Origin: Caenorhabditis elegans
Taxonomy: Eukaryota; Nematoda; Chromadorea; Rhabditida; Rhabditidae
Direction: 5' to 3'
Length of the DNA: 64,000 bases
Assembly (NCBI RefSeq): GCF_000002985.6
Contig: NC_003279.8
Coordinates: forward strand, 13,764,001-13,828,000
The translations under genes and the position numbers were made by a program. Under the pieces are notes generated by a model. That model was not told where the DNA came from, did not search any database, and worked only from the letters and a program-made list of their open reading frames with translations. Shown here piece after piece: positions 46,101 to 56,900 of this stretch (positions are counted from its first letter, which is position 1; each line of letters begins with the position of its first letter).

Positions 46101-48115
46101 GGTTTATCGACTAGAATTTGGAAATTCTGTCTGTCAAGTGGAATTTGGTTGAGGCTGAAAAGTTGTAGTTTGTAGTGTGGAGCAAATGCTCACCTTCCAA
46201 CTCCATTTCCTTGACCAAAACCTTCGCCGGTTCAATATAACCGCATCTCAACATGTGCCAAACAATAAATCTGCAGAATTTCTGTCGTTCAAGCTTTTCC
46301 GTATTCCTGGGATTCTCGCTGTCACGTGTAACTTCAAATTCCTCGTGAATCCGGTCGGCTCGTGTCGTAATTTTATCCAGCTGCTCGATTTCCGATTGGG
46401 TGATCCTTTCAACAGTTTTTCGCGCTTCTTGTACTTGTCGGATGAGTAGATCAAAGTGACGGCGGAGTGATTCACGGGAGACCGGCTCATTTGAGCCGGC
46501 CGTCTTTTTTTGGAGAAGCTCGGCTGCTTTTGCGACGCCCGTTGCTGCACGGTCAAGGTCCTGAAAATTTAAAAATTTAGGAAAATGTTCAGGTCTCGCA
46601 GCGAAAATCTGATTTTTTGAGTTAAAAAAACCTGTTTTTTACTTGAAAATCCAGGTTTTTATTAATTTTTATTGGTTTGCAAAAATCAAATATCTTCTTG
46701 GTTGAGATAAATGTCAAAAAACATGAGATTTTTTCAAAAAATGCATTCTTTTGGAATTTAATGGCGAATTTCAGAGTTGGGTGAGGCTCACAGAATCGTG
46801 TAGTTTGTAGTCTGTGCAAATCGAAAAAAAAAACGAATTCTTGCGAAAATAGAGTGGAAAAGTGGCAAAATCGTGATTTTTCCACAGAATATTTACGGAA
46901 ATATTACATTTCTACCGAAAAAAAGTAAAAAATTGACTGAAAATCGCGTTTTTCGACCGAAAATTTGTTTTGGTTGAGGCTCACACTACAAACTACAACT
47001 TTTTAGCCTCAACCAAATAAAAATCACAATTTTTTAAGGAAAAAGTTACGCAAGTTTCAGATTTTGAAGGCAATTTCAGCGAAAAAACTTCCATGTAATA
47101 AATTTTTCCGAAAAAACAAAATTTTTATTTTAAAAAATCCAGGTTTTCAATGGGTTTTTTCGCAAAAAATCAAAAATTAATTGGTTGAGGCTCAAAGACT
47201 ACAAACTACAACTTTTTAGCCTCACCCAAACGAAAAATCGCGGTTTTCGTCACATTTTTTTTGTAATTTTTCAGAATTTTAGCAAAAACTCGCACTTTTT
47301 AAGCGAAAATCATTAATTTTCGTTCAAAAACTTTGCGAATTTCAGACTTTGAACGGAAATTTGCTAAAAAGGACAAGAATTCGCTTAATTTTTAGATTTT
47401 GGAGCTAATTTTTCTGAAAAAATCTTTTAAAAAAATAATATCCCTAGGTTTTCTGTGCAAATAGTTAATTTACATTCAAAAAATTCATATTTTCATTCAT
47501 TTTTCATAAGAAATTATGTATGTTGGGTGAGGCTCATAATTTTTTGTAGTTTGTAGTCCTCGGCCTCGACCAAATTTTAAAATTTGACATTTTGTGCGAA
47601 AATAGGGTAGCAAAGACGGCAAAATCGTGATTTTTTCACAGAAATTTTTCGGGAATATCACATTTCTACCGAAAAAATGTCAAAAATTGACTGAAAATCG
47701 CGTTTTTCTGCCGAAAATTGGTTTTTGTTGAGGCTCACACACTACAAACTACAATCGTTTCTAGCCTCAACCAAACTTTTGGGTAGGCTGAGGAACAAAC
47801 CTGTGTAGTTTGTAGTCTGAGCAAATTCTCAGATTTTTCCAATTTCTTACTTAAAAATGCCTAAAAATTGAAGGTTTTTAACCAACCAATTTTCACGGTT
47901 TCGACCCAAATTTCACGAAAAAAATCGATTTTCCTCACTTTTTGCCCATTTCTGAATCGAATATTCAGCTCTTCGTACGGAATACGAAAAGTACAGTAGT
48001 CCAACGATAGTATATCACTGTATCTTTTGCTATTTGGTCCACCAATTGTGGTACCAGCGGGATGAGGGGACGGAGGTGATGGCACCTCGTCATCCTCGAT
48101 TTCCATCATCATCAT
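43140..48115 (-). CDS. MAEA/GID9 subunit of the CTLH (GID) E3 ubiquitin ligase
   Basis: Five exons on the minus strand, 48115-47939, 46560-46194, 45308-45049, 44992-44771 and 43403-43140, join in phase to 429 residues (human MAEA 396). Order: an acidic start, a conserved PYEELNIRFRNGQK segment, a coiled coil, a LisH-like motif (FIVWHMLRCGYIEPAKVLVK, about 160-180), a CTLH segment (LDGNIQPCLAWCDRHHRKLR, about 195-250), a CRA region ending YGLATQKTPSCH, and a divergent RING: KCIVCRP, then H and NSRIFC, then LFPSGHVIGS and LYDPIHKK. MAEA pairs with RMND5 through this RING to form the ligase core. The ATG at 48115 is the first of four in a row. The spacer to the upstream IER3IP1-like gene is only 97 bp and has no AG on this strand. 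Confidence 0.93.
43404..44770. repeat. GGTTGAGGCT palindromic repeats in MAEA intron 4
   Basis: Clusters at about 43635-43730, 43940-44005 and 44450-44545. The last is the reverse complement of the second, and the flanking AATTCGAATTTTGGAC-type sequence is duplicated with the first two. No gene in the rest. Confidence 0.85.
45430..46190. repeat. GGTTGAGGCT repeats in MAEA intron 2
   Basis: Clusters at about 45445-45495, 45715-45880, 46005-46035 and 46145-46180. Many units contain CACTACAAACTACAA or its complement. The final one lies next to the exon 2 donor. Confidence 0.85.
46780..47825. repeat. GGTTGAGGCT repeats in MAEA intron 1
   Basis: Units at about 46780-46815, 46970-47010, 47180-47228, 47523-47572 and 47725-47820, separated by AT-rich sequence that is itself partly duplicated (46860-46975 and 47625-47730). 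Confidence 0.85.
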
Positions 48116-48212
48116 TTGTAGTTTTTTTGTAGTTTTTGTAGTCAATTATATTTAGTTATCATACACAGAAATAAATAGATAAATTGAAGAAGGCGAACGA
48201 AAAACGAAGAAA
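48116..48212 (-). other. 97 bp spacer between IER3IP1-like and MAEA genes
   Basis: On the coding (minus) strand this stretch contains no AG dinucleotide, so it cannot hold a normal splice or trans-splice acceptor. It is A-rich, with CTACAAAAACTACAAAA just before the start. Confidence 0.7.
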
Positions 48213-50304
48213 TTAACCCAGAATCAGCTTGAACACGATCACCACAATGTTGATAGCGATGAGAGGCACTGAAAGTTAAGAAATTTGAGTTTTTGAAGTG
48301 GAAAAATTGTGAAAATCGGGGTTTTTGAGCGAAAATTGTGAATTTTTCATGACATTTTGATTTTTAATGGAAAAATTGAGCTTTTTCTTAATTAAAAATG
48401 TAGAAAATCACGCAGAGCTTCTTGCATACCTCTGTATAATCAATATACACGAGACTCCCCTCTGATTCTCAATGGAGCGCGCTTGCAGTTTGCAAAGAAA
48501 ATTCACATGTTATGCAATAAAATAGTGGAAAATTTGAAAATTTCAACGATTTTCAGTGGAATTTAGCTAGAAAAGCTTAGGTGAGGCTCACACTACAAAC
48601 TACAAGTTTTAAGCCTCACCAAAAGTTGGGTGAGGCCAGAATAGTGTAGTTTGTAGTGTGAGAGCCTCAACCAAAAATGTTTTTCAATGCTATTTACATC
48701 AGAAAATAACGTTTTTCAATTAATTTTTAGAGGTTTTTCGGGAAAAAATTAAGATTGCTGTCTAAAAAATTACAATTTGCTACTTTTCTAGTTCAATTTC
48801 GCAGAAAACCATTAAAAAAAAGTCACTTTTACAAAATTTGAGGGCAAAACCTCAATTTTCATTTAATTTTGGGATTTTCAAGTCGTATTTTTGAAAAATA
48901 AACCTCAATTTCCGATTTTTTAATTCAAAAATTCAGATTTTTCTCTCAATTTTCACCAAAAAATAAATAAATTATATTTGGTTGAGGCTTACACTACAAA
49001 CTACAACTTTCTAGCCTCTACCAAACAAAAATCGCACTTTTTCTTTGAAAATTCCGCGTTTTTGAAATTTTTTTACACAATTTCACCGAAAAATTTTTAT
49101 TTCATAAATTATTTTCGAAAATAAATAATTTTTGTTTTAAAAATCCAGGTTTTTACTCGTTTTTGCGCGAAAAATCGCTTAATTCTGTTGGTGAGGCTCA
49201 CAATACAAACTACAAAGTACGCCTCACCCAAGTTGGTTGAGGCTATGAAAAACTGTAGTTTGTAGTGTGTGAGCCTCAACCAAAAACGTTTTCAATCAAT
49301 TTTGGAGATTTTTCGTAAAAATATAAGATTTCCGCCTGAAAAAATCACAATTTTGCTATATTTTTAATATTTTTTCGCAGAAAATATTTTAAAATACCAT
49401 TTTCACAAAATTTGAAGGGAAAACTTCAAATTTCATTAAATTTTGAAATTTTCAGCTTGTATTTTTGAAAAATAAACCTCAATTTCCGATTTTTCTCTCG
49501 ATTTTCACCAAATTACATTAAATTATTATTGGTTGAGGCTCACACTACAAACTACAACACTCTAGCCTCTACCAAACGAAAAACTCACTTTTTAGTTGAA
49601 AATTTGGCGTATTTCAAATTTTTAAGCCCAATTTCACGGAGAAAACGTCAATTTCATAAATTACTTTCAAAAATAAATAATTTTTATTTGAAAAATTCAG
49701 GTTTTTACTCGTTTTTGCGTGAAAAAACCCTCAATTCTGTTGGTTGAGGCTCACACTACAAACTAGAACTTTCTAACCTCAACCAACTTGGGTGAGGCTA
49801 CCAGAATCGTGTAGTTTGTAGTGTGAGAGCCTCAACCAACATTCTTAAGCGAAAAAAAGTCGATTTCCTCGAATTTTTACATGAAAAATCCCGATTTTTT
49901 CACTAAAATCGTCGAAAAAATTAAAAAATTACTTCGCATGACTGTTTGAACGGCAAAAATCAGGGAAACCAGCTGATCCTTCACCGAGTTGGAACCGTCA
50001 AATGAGTGGGATGGGGCACCGAGTCCGTACTGAAAAACTCAACATTTTGCGGGATTTTGGGGTGAAAATGGGAAAATTTGAGATTTTCCATGTTTTACAA
50101 GGAAAAATCATGATTTTGGCCAAAATTACAGCATTTTTTGGGAAAATCAGTGAAAATTCCCGGTTTTCATGATTTTTTCACAGAAAAACCGTGAAATTCA
50201 GCGTTTTTCAGCACCTTTTTCAAGAATCGTTCACGATGAAGAATCGCGATTCCGTTGAGGACGAGAAGAGCCGCTTCGAGCAACGCGTAGAATGATAAGG
50301 CCAT
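48213..50304 (-). CDS. IER3IP1/Yos1 homologue
   Basis: Three exons on the minus strand, 50304-50215, 50029-49933 and 48268-48213, join in phase to 80 residues, the family's usual length. Start MALSFYALLEAALLVLNGIA forms the first membrane helix, LHRERFLKKYGLG is the conserved loop, SVKDQLVSLI then AVQTVMRMPLI precede the second helix IAINIVVIVFKLIL. Yos1/IER3IP1 is a small ER-Golgi protein needed for COPII transport. An acceptor (AG at 50323-50324) lies 18 bases before the ATG. Intron 2 is full of the GGTTGAGGCT family. It is followed after 97 bp by the MAEA gene on the same strand. Confidence 0.94.
48580..49845. repeat. GGTTGAGGCT repeats in IER3IP1 intron 2
   Basis: Units at about 48583-48675, 48980-49025, 49190-49275, 49530-49578 and 49735-49840. 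The blocks 48860-49180 and 49420-49720 are also alike (TTGAAAAATAAACCTCAATTTCCG in both), so the array grew by segmental duplication. Confidence 0.85.
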
Positions 50305-50995
50305 TTTTCGGTGGAAAACTACCTGAAAATGATGAAAATTTGGGAAATAATCGAGAAAAAAAGCTTTAAAAAGCGGAAATAAACGATAATTGAAACTAAA
50401 AACCGGGTTTTTATAGCAAAATTGACAATTTTCATGGATTTTTGAGTTGCTTTAGGGCAAAAAAAATAATTTTCGTCGATTTTTGTCAGATTTATTAGGG
50501 TAATTTCTGCTTTAAAAGTTCGGTGAAAAATGGCATTTTTCACTGAAAAACATGCAAAAAACAAATTTTTTGGTACAATTTATGATTTTTAACGCGAAAA
50601 AACTGATTTTTAACCGATTTCATAATAAAAAACTGGCCTGAAAACTGAAAATCTGCAATTATCAACAAAACTAAATCGTTTAAGCTTCAAAAATCCCTAA
50701 AATACTCGAGACAAGAGGTAAAAACTCGCGAAAATAGCAAAAAAATAATAAAAATCTGAGAATTCCAATTTATAAGCTTAAAATAGACCCGGAAAATGTA
50801 CAAATTACAATTAAATTAATTTACAACAAAGGCAAATGCAAAAAATTCTTTAAAAACGAGATGAGGCAGTAAGTGCGCTCCACGGACAATTGACGTGTTC
50901 ACCTAATTTTGGCGGGGAGTGGAAAGCGATTTTTGAGCAATTTAAATGAATTACAAGGGGAAAAATAGGAAAAATGAGGTAAAATAAAACAATTA
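50305..50995 (-). other. Intergenic region between HPS5-like and IER3IP1-like genes
   Basis: AT-rich, 691 bp. It should hold the 3' UTR of the HPS5-like gene and the promoter or SL site of the next one; only the acceptor at 50323 is evident. Confidence 0.55.
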
Positions 50996-53900
50996 TTAAA
51001 TCTTCTGATGACGTGGCGACATAATCGGTGACGCAACAGGCGATGACGTGGCAGAGGATCCCGCGCGAGTTGCTCGCCGAGCCCGTACTCGACACGCTAC
51101 GCAGCCGGCATTAAATCTTCCCGTCAGGCAGATTTTATGATACACATGTCCACAGAAATACGAAATGACACCTCGATCCGCACCGCCAACTACCATTTTT
51201 ACGGGAAGTGTGCACATTGGGCATTTTCTGGAAAAAAAACCATTTTTTAAAAATTTTAAATCCTAAATTTATCTGAAATATACAATTTTCCTACCCATTC
51301 GTGTCAACAATCCAGCTAGAGATCGACGGAGCCGGCGCTGAGCCATTTGGTGACGTCACTTTGCGGGATGACGTGGCGGCGGCGGCGGTTGGTGGGGGTT
51401 TGCCACGTGGCGCTACCCATCCAGAAGCTCCGACAGAGTCGAATACGGAAGTTATTGTCTTAAAATATTATCGATTTTAAGATTACAAAAAAACCAAGTT
51501 TGGCTTTTTTAATCGATTTTTACATAAATCGTGAAATTTCTCTTGAAAAATCGATTTTCCACTTCTGTTTCAGCCAAAATTTGAACTTTCTATCATTTTT
51601 CGACCCATTTCGCGACTTTTTCGAGAAAAAAAAATGATTTTCCGGCTATAAAATCGTTCGTTTTTCATTTAAAAATGTGTTGCAATCTCCAAATTTGGTT
51701 AGCTCGCCTAAGTTCTTTTACAAGATTGTCTCTATTGTCGCAAAAAAAAAAACCAATGTGAGAACACCTCTAAAAATATGTGAACACGAGAATTTTGAAC
51801 TAGAAATAGACACTACAAGTCTGTTAGATTTTTATTTAAAAAAATAGAAACCGGCTGAAAACTGAGTGTTGTTATCATATTTCGTAAGTTTATCACATTT
51901 GCCAGACGTGAAACTGATATCAGAAATTCAGACATTGAAACCAAAAGCAAAATGTACAAACAAAATGTACCACCCACACAGTCTCCTCAGTGGAAATTGT
52001 CCAAGAAACTCATGTTCATTATCAGTTTTAGGTATGTCAACAAACAAATGTTCATTATTAGTTTTAGGTATAAAGTTGTTTATAGTCTTTGATTGAACCT
52101 GATGAAATGAACATATGAAGAGAAAATAAAGAATACCATTTCCGGTTGTTTCTCAAATTTCCCATGCACTGCACCGATTTCCAGCTTTTCTATCGAGCAG
52201 ACAGTGGCATGTGCGAGAACAATAATCTGCTCTGCTGCGTCTCTATTGCTCCTAGCCACGCCCTTCGAGAGCTAAAAATTGGTGTGACCTTGTATGAGGA
52301 ACATCTATCTGTATATAAGCATACGCGTTGGCTTTAGATATTCACTTTCTCTACAGAATGTCTGTTCCTAACTCTGGATGTCCCACGCATTGCCAAAATG
52401 TTATTCATATTTCTGATGAACCAATTACTACTGCACCACCAACTATTTGCCTCAAATATCGACTTTTCTTTCTACTCGGATTCGTCACGACTGCTGTACT
52501 CGTCATTGGTTTTCTTTTGTACAACGCAAATCGCGAAGACTTTTGAATTTGGAAAATGTTGGACAAGGGCAAGACGACGATCATTTTGTTAATTTTTTGA
52601 ATTCGATATTTTTTCTTCAGTAAATTTTTCAACAACTAGTTTTGAAAGTTGCAGCGCTCATCGATTTTTCTTGCGGAATTCCGCTTTATATGCCATTTTC
52701 TCTCAAGAATTGAGCACGTCCGGATATTTTTGACCAAAATCAGGATTTCGAGCCAATTCTTTTATTCATTTCCAAAATGTTCAGCTACAGTATTATCAAA
52801 ATATATAAACTGACATGTGAAACGTGGCTTATTTTTTATTTTGTTTTTTTTTTATTTAAGCTCCTCCCATTCCTGACCTTTCGTTGAAATTTTCATTTAT
52901 TAGTTCATTAAAAAATGGGAGGAGCTTAAATAAAAAACAAAATAAAAAATAAGCCACGTTTCACATGTCAGTTTATATATTTTGATAATAGCGCTTTATT
53001 ACCCATCTCGCCAAATTTTTCATCGATTCCTCTTACCTTAACCCCTAACAAATCCTTAAACCCAATTTCACGGGCTCCTATCACAACAATCGAACACCAA
53101 TCAGCGGGCGCCATTCGCCGGGCAATATATTGATTTTCTGCGGTAATAATCGAGATTGTCGCCTTTTTTCCGATAGTAAAAACGGAAAGAGCGAGAAAAG
53201 TTCGCAACGGGACCGCCCGTGTCCATTGAAGACACGTGGCATTAAGAAAATCGATATTTTCGTCGGTTTCATCGATTTTAATCGGTTTTTCCCCGGGAAA
53301 ATCGATTTTTTGATCAAAATCCTTGCAATCTTCAAATTTCCCAAATTCCCTCCGCATCACAATTGCCTCTAGCTTTTCCCGACTCGAATTACTAATACAT
53401 CGCTCGAAAATCCGTTCAACATTCGGCCGAACTCCATCTTCTGCCATCCCGTTGGCCGTTTTCCACGCGTCGCTGCAAACTCGCTCCACCGTACTCAGCG
53501 ACATTTCACACTTTGGACAAATTGCTTCCTGTGATGACGTCACAGATGCAACGTGGCGGAGCAGGGTGCTCCATGCTACGTGGCTCTGCGGAATTGCTCC
53601 ATTTCGCTGAAATTCGTCACGGAGCACGTTTGCACCACCGCACACAGCCATCAGAAGTGACGTGGCAGCCCATGAGCGGTGCATACCACACGTGGCACAA
53701 TTTGATGATGACGTGGGGGTGATGACGTCATCATCCAGAGGATTTGTCCAAATGTGCTCAGAAGTCGGTGTAGGACCCTCGGAGCCGGTTGTCAATGTGT
53801 AATCTGTGTCGGATTTTGGTACATTGTTGCTGGAGGTTGGAGATGAGGTGATGATGACGTCATCGTTTGCGTGGGAGGAGTCTGCAAGGAGAAAATATTG

Positions 53901-56900
53901 ATTTTTTTATTTGAAAATTCGAGATCAGCGCCCGTTTTTACCCCTATCTAGGCGGTTTTCGCGAAATTTAGAGTTTCTGTGCATTTTGTCGTAAGATATG
54001 GTGCACTAGTGAGTTATTGCGTACTTTTGGGGTTACAGTGACCCGGAAATTTCAAACTTAACGCTAGAGACTCCGAAAAAAAGCCACCGGGGTTAGAAAA
54101 TGACGGGGAATTCGAATTCGGTACGGAAAATTGGTGAAAAGTATTTTTAAACCTGAATTCGTGATATTTTTCCGAAAAAGTATATTGAAACTTGATTTTT
54201 ATCGATTTTCCATATAAAATTCGAATTCAGCGCCCGTTTTCACCTCTGCCGAGGCGGTTTTAGTGAAATTTCAGGATTCTGTGCATTTTGTCGTAGGATC
54301 CGGTCCCCGGACGAGAAATTGCGTACTTTTGGGGCTACCGTAGCCCGGAAATTTAAAAATTAACGTTAGAAACTCCAAAAAAGACTACCAGGGGTAGAAA
54401 ATCACGGGGAACTCGAATTTTGTACGAAAAATTTGCGAAAAGTATTTTTAAACCTTAATTCGTGATATTTCTCCGAAAAATTTCATTGGAACTTGATTTT
54501 TTTTAGATTTTCATGTGAAATTCAAATTCAGCGCCTTAAATTACCTCGCCTAGACGGTTTTTGCGGAATTTGGAGATTCTGTGCATTTTGTCGTACGATA
54601 CGATGTACAGGATAGATATTGCGTACTTTTGGGGCTACAGTAACCCGGAAATTTCAAAATTAACGCGAGAAGCCCAGAAAAAGACCCCCGGAGACAGGAA
54701 GTCGCGGGGAATTCGAATTTAACACTTAAAATTGGCGAAACAAAGTTTTTAGGGCAATTTTTCCAAAAAATTTCATTCGAACTCGATTTTTAACGATTTT
54801 CCATGTGAAATTCGAATTCAGCGTCCGTTTTCACACCTAACGAGGCAGTTTTAGTGAAATTTCAGGATTCTGTGCATTTTGTCGTAAGATACGGTGTACT
54901 GGCGAGACATTGCGTACTTTTGGAGCTTCAGTTTCCCGAAAATTCTAAAATTAACGCTAGAAACCCGGTAAAAAGCGAATAGGGGTAAAAAAATCACGGG
55001 TAATTCGAATTTTGTACGAAAAATTGGTGAAAAATATTTTAGACCCTGAATTTGTGATATTTTTCCGAAAAAGGTACATTGAAACTTGTTTTTTATCGAT
55101 TTTCCATACGAAATTCGGAATCCGCGCCCCTTGTTGCCCCTATCTAGGCGGTTTTCGCTAAATTTTAAATTTCTGTGCATTTTGTCGTAAGATACGGTGT
55201 ACTGACGAGAAATTGAGTACTTCTGGGGCTACAGTAAACCGAAAATTTCAAAATTAACGCTAGAAGCCCAGAAAAAAGCCTATTAGGGGTAGAAAATGAC
55301 GGGAAACTCGAATTTAACACTTAAAATTGGCGAAACAAAGTTTTTAGGGCAATTTTTCCAAAAAAGTACATTTGAACTTGATTTTCATCAATTTTCCATG
55401 TGAAATTCGAATTCAGCGCCACAATTTACCCATAGCCAGGCGGTTTTTGCAAAATTTGGAGATTCTGTGCATTTTTTCGTAAGATACGGTGTACTGGCGA
55501 GAAATTGCGTACTTTTGGGGCTACAGTAACCCGAAAACTTCAAAATTAACGCTAGAAACCCAAAAAAAAAAAAGCCTACTAGGGGTAGAAAATGACCGGG
55601 AGGTCGAATTTTGTACAGAAAATTGGCGCAAAATTCAGATTTTTGAGTATTTTCAGAAAAAAACTATTACGTTTTTTAATATGCTGCGTAAGCCTCAAAT
55701 CAAGCCACATTTCGTCTTGTTTCCGGCGCATTTCCTCGGAAATCATTCCCATATTGTTAACTGCCACGTCATCAGCATTCGCTACAGGTACCGTAATCGG
55801 GGTTACTGTAGCAATGGGCTTAGTTGTTGTAGTTTGTAGTCTGTGGCCGGGCCGAATGACTTTTACGATTTGTGGCGGGTTTTTCGAGATTTTTGACCCA
55901 TTTTTCTCGGGATTTTGTGGGTTTTGGGAGTTTTGGGAATTTCCAGAATTCCAAATGGCCGTTAAATCCACGGGAACGGCCAGCGCCAACTCGGCCAACG
56001 CTTTTGCCGCGTTGGCAATGGTTACGGTAGGTGTGAAGCGAATTTCGTCTTTTTTGATGCCTTCCAACTGTAAAAGTGTCCTCAGTGACTCTTTTTCAAC
56101 CAATTTTTCCGAATTTTCATCCTCCAAAATCTGACGGGCCCGGTGTAGAATATCCTCTTCGCACACGTCTGGGGTCCCGTTTTTACGCCAATATTCTTGG
56201 CGGAGCTCCAGGGAAGCTGGTTCTGAAGCACGTTTTTCGAGGGGAATCGGAGATTCTGGACCACATGGGCTACTGCGGGATCTTTCACGGAGAGCTTGTG
56301 GCGTGGAAAAGTTGAAATCGTCGTCGTAGCCACTGCATTGGGCGGCGGTTTGAAGGACCTGGAAGAAAGAATTGTTGATTTTTGAGCTTAAATTCGAATT
56401 TCTCACTATTTTTTGTCCTAGTTAGCCTTTTACTAGGATATCTAGCGTTAATTTTGAAATTTTCGGGTTACTGTAGCCCCAAAAGTACGCAATTTTCTGT
56501 CAATCCTACGACAAAATGCACAGAATCTCCAAATTTTCCAAAAACCGTCTAGATAGGGGCAAAAACGGGCGCTGAACTCAAATTTTATATGGAAAATCGA
56601 CGAAAATTGAGTTTGAATCGACTTTTTCGGAAATATTACTCAATACTTACGGAGCAATCTTTTTTCCAATAATTTTAATTGTCAAATTCGAATTCCCCAC
56701 TATTTTCTGCCCTGTAAGGCTTTTTTGGGGTCTCTAGTGTTAATTTTGAAATTTTGAGGTTACTGTAGGCCCAAAAGTACGCAATTTGGCGTCAGTACAC
56801 CGTATCTTACGACAAAATGCACAGAAACTCCAAATTTCGCGAAAACCGCCTAGCTGAGGGTAAATTGGGGCGCTGAATTCGAATTTCGTATGGAAAATCT

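Noticed and set aside
43620..49845. A CRISPR-like array of GGTTGAGGCT units
   Set aside because: Spacing is irregular, spacers are AT-rich and not unique, and the host is a eukaryote.
55592..56134. 180-residue plus-strand frame
   Set aside because: Antisense to the HPS5-like exon 7, which joins in phase on both sides.
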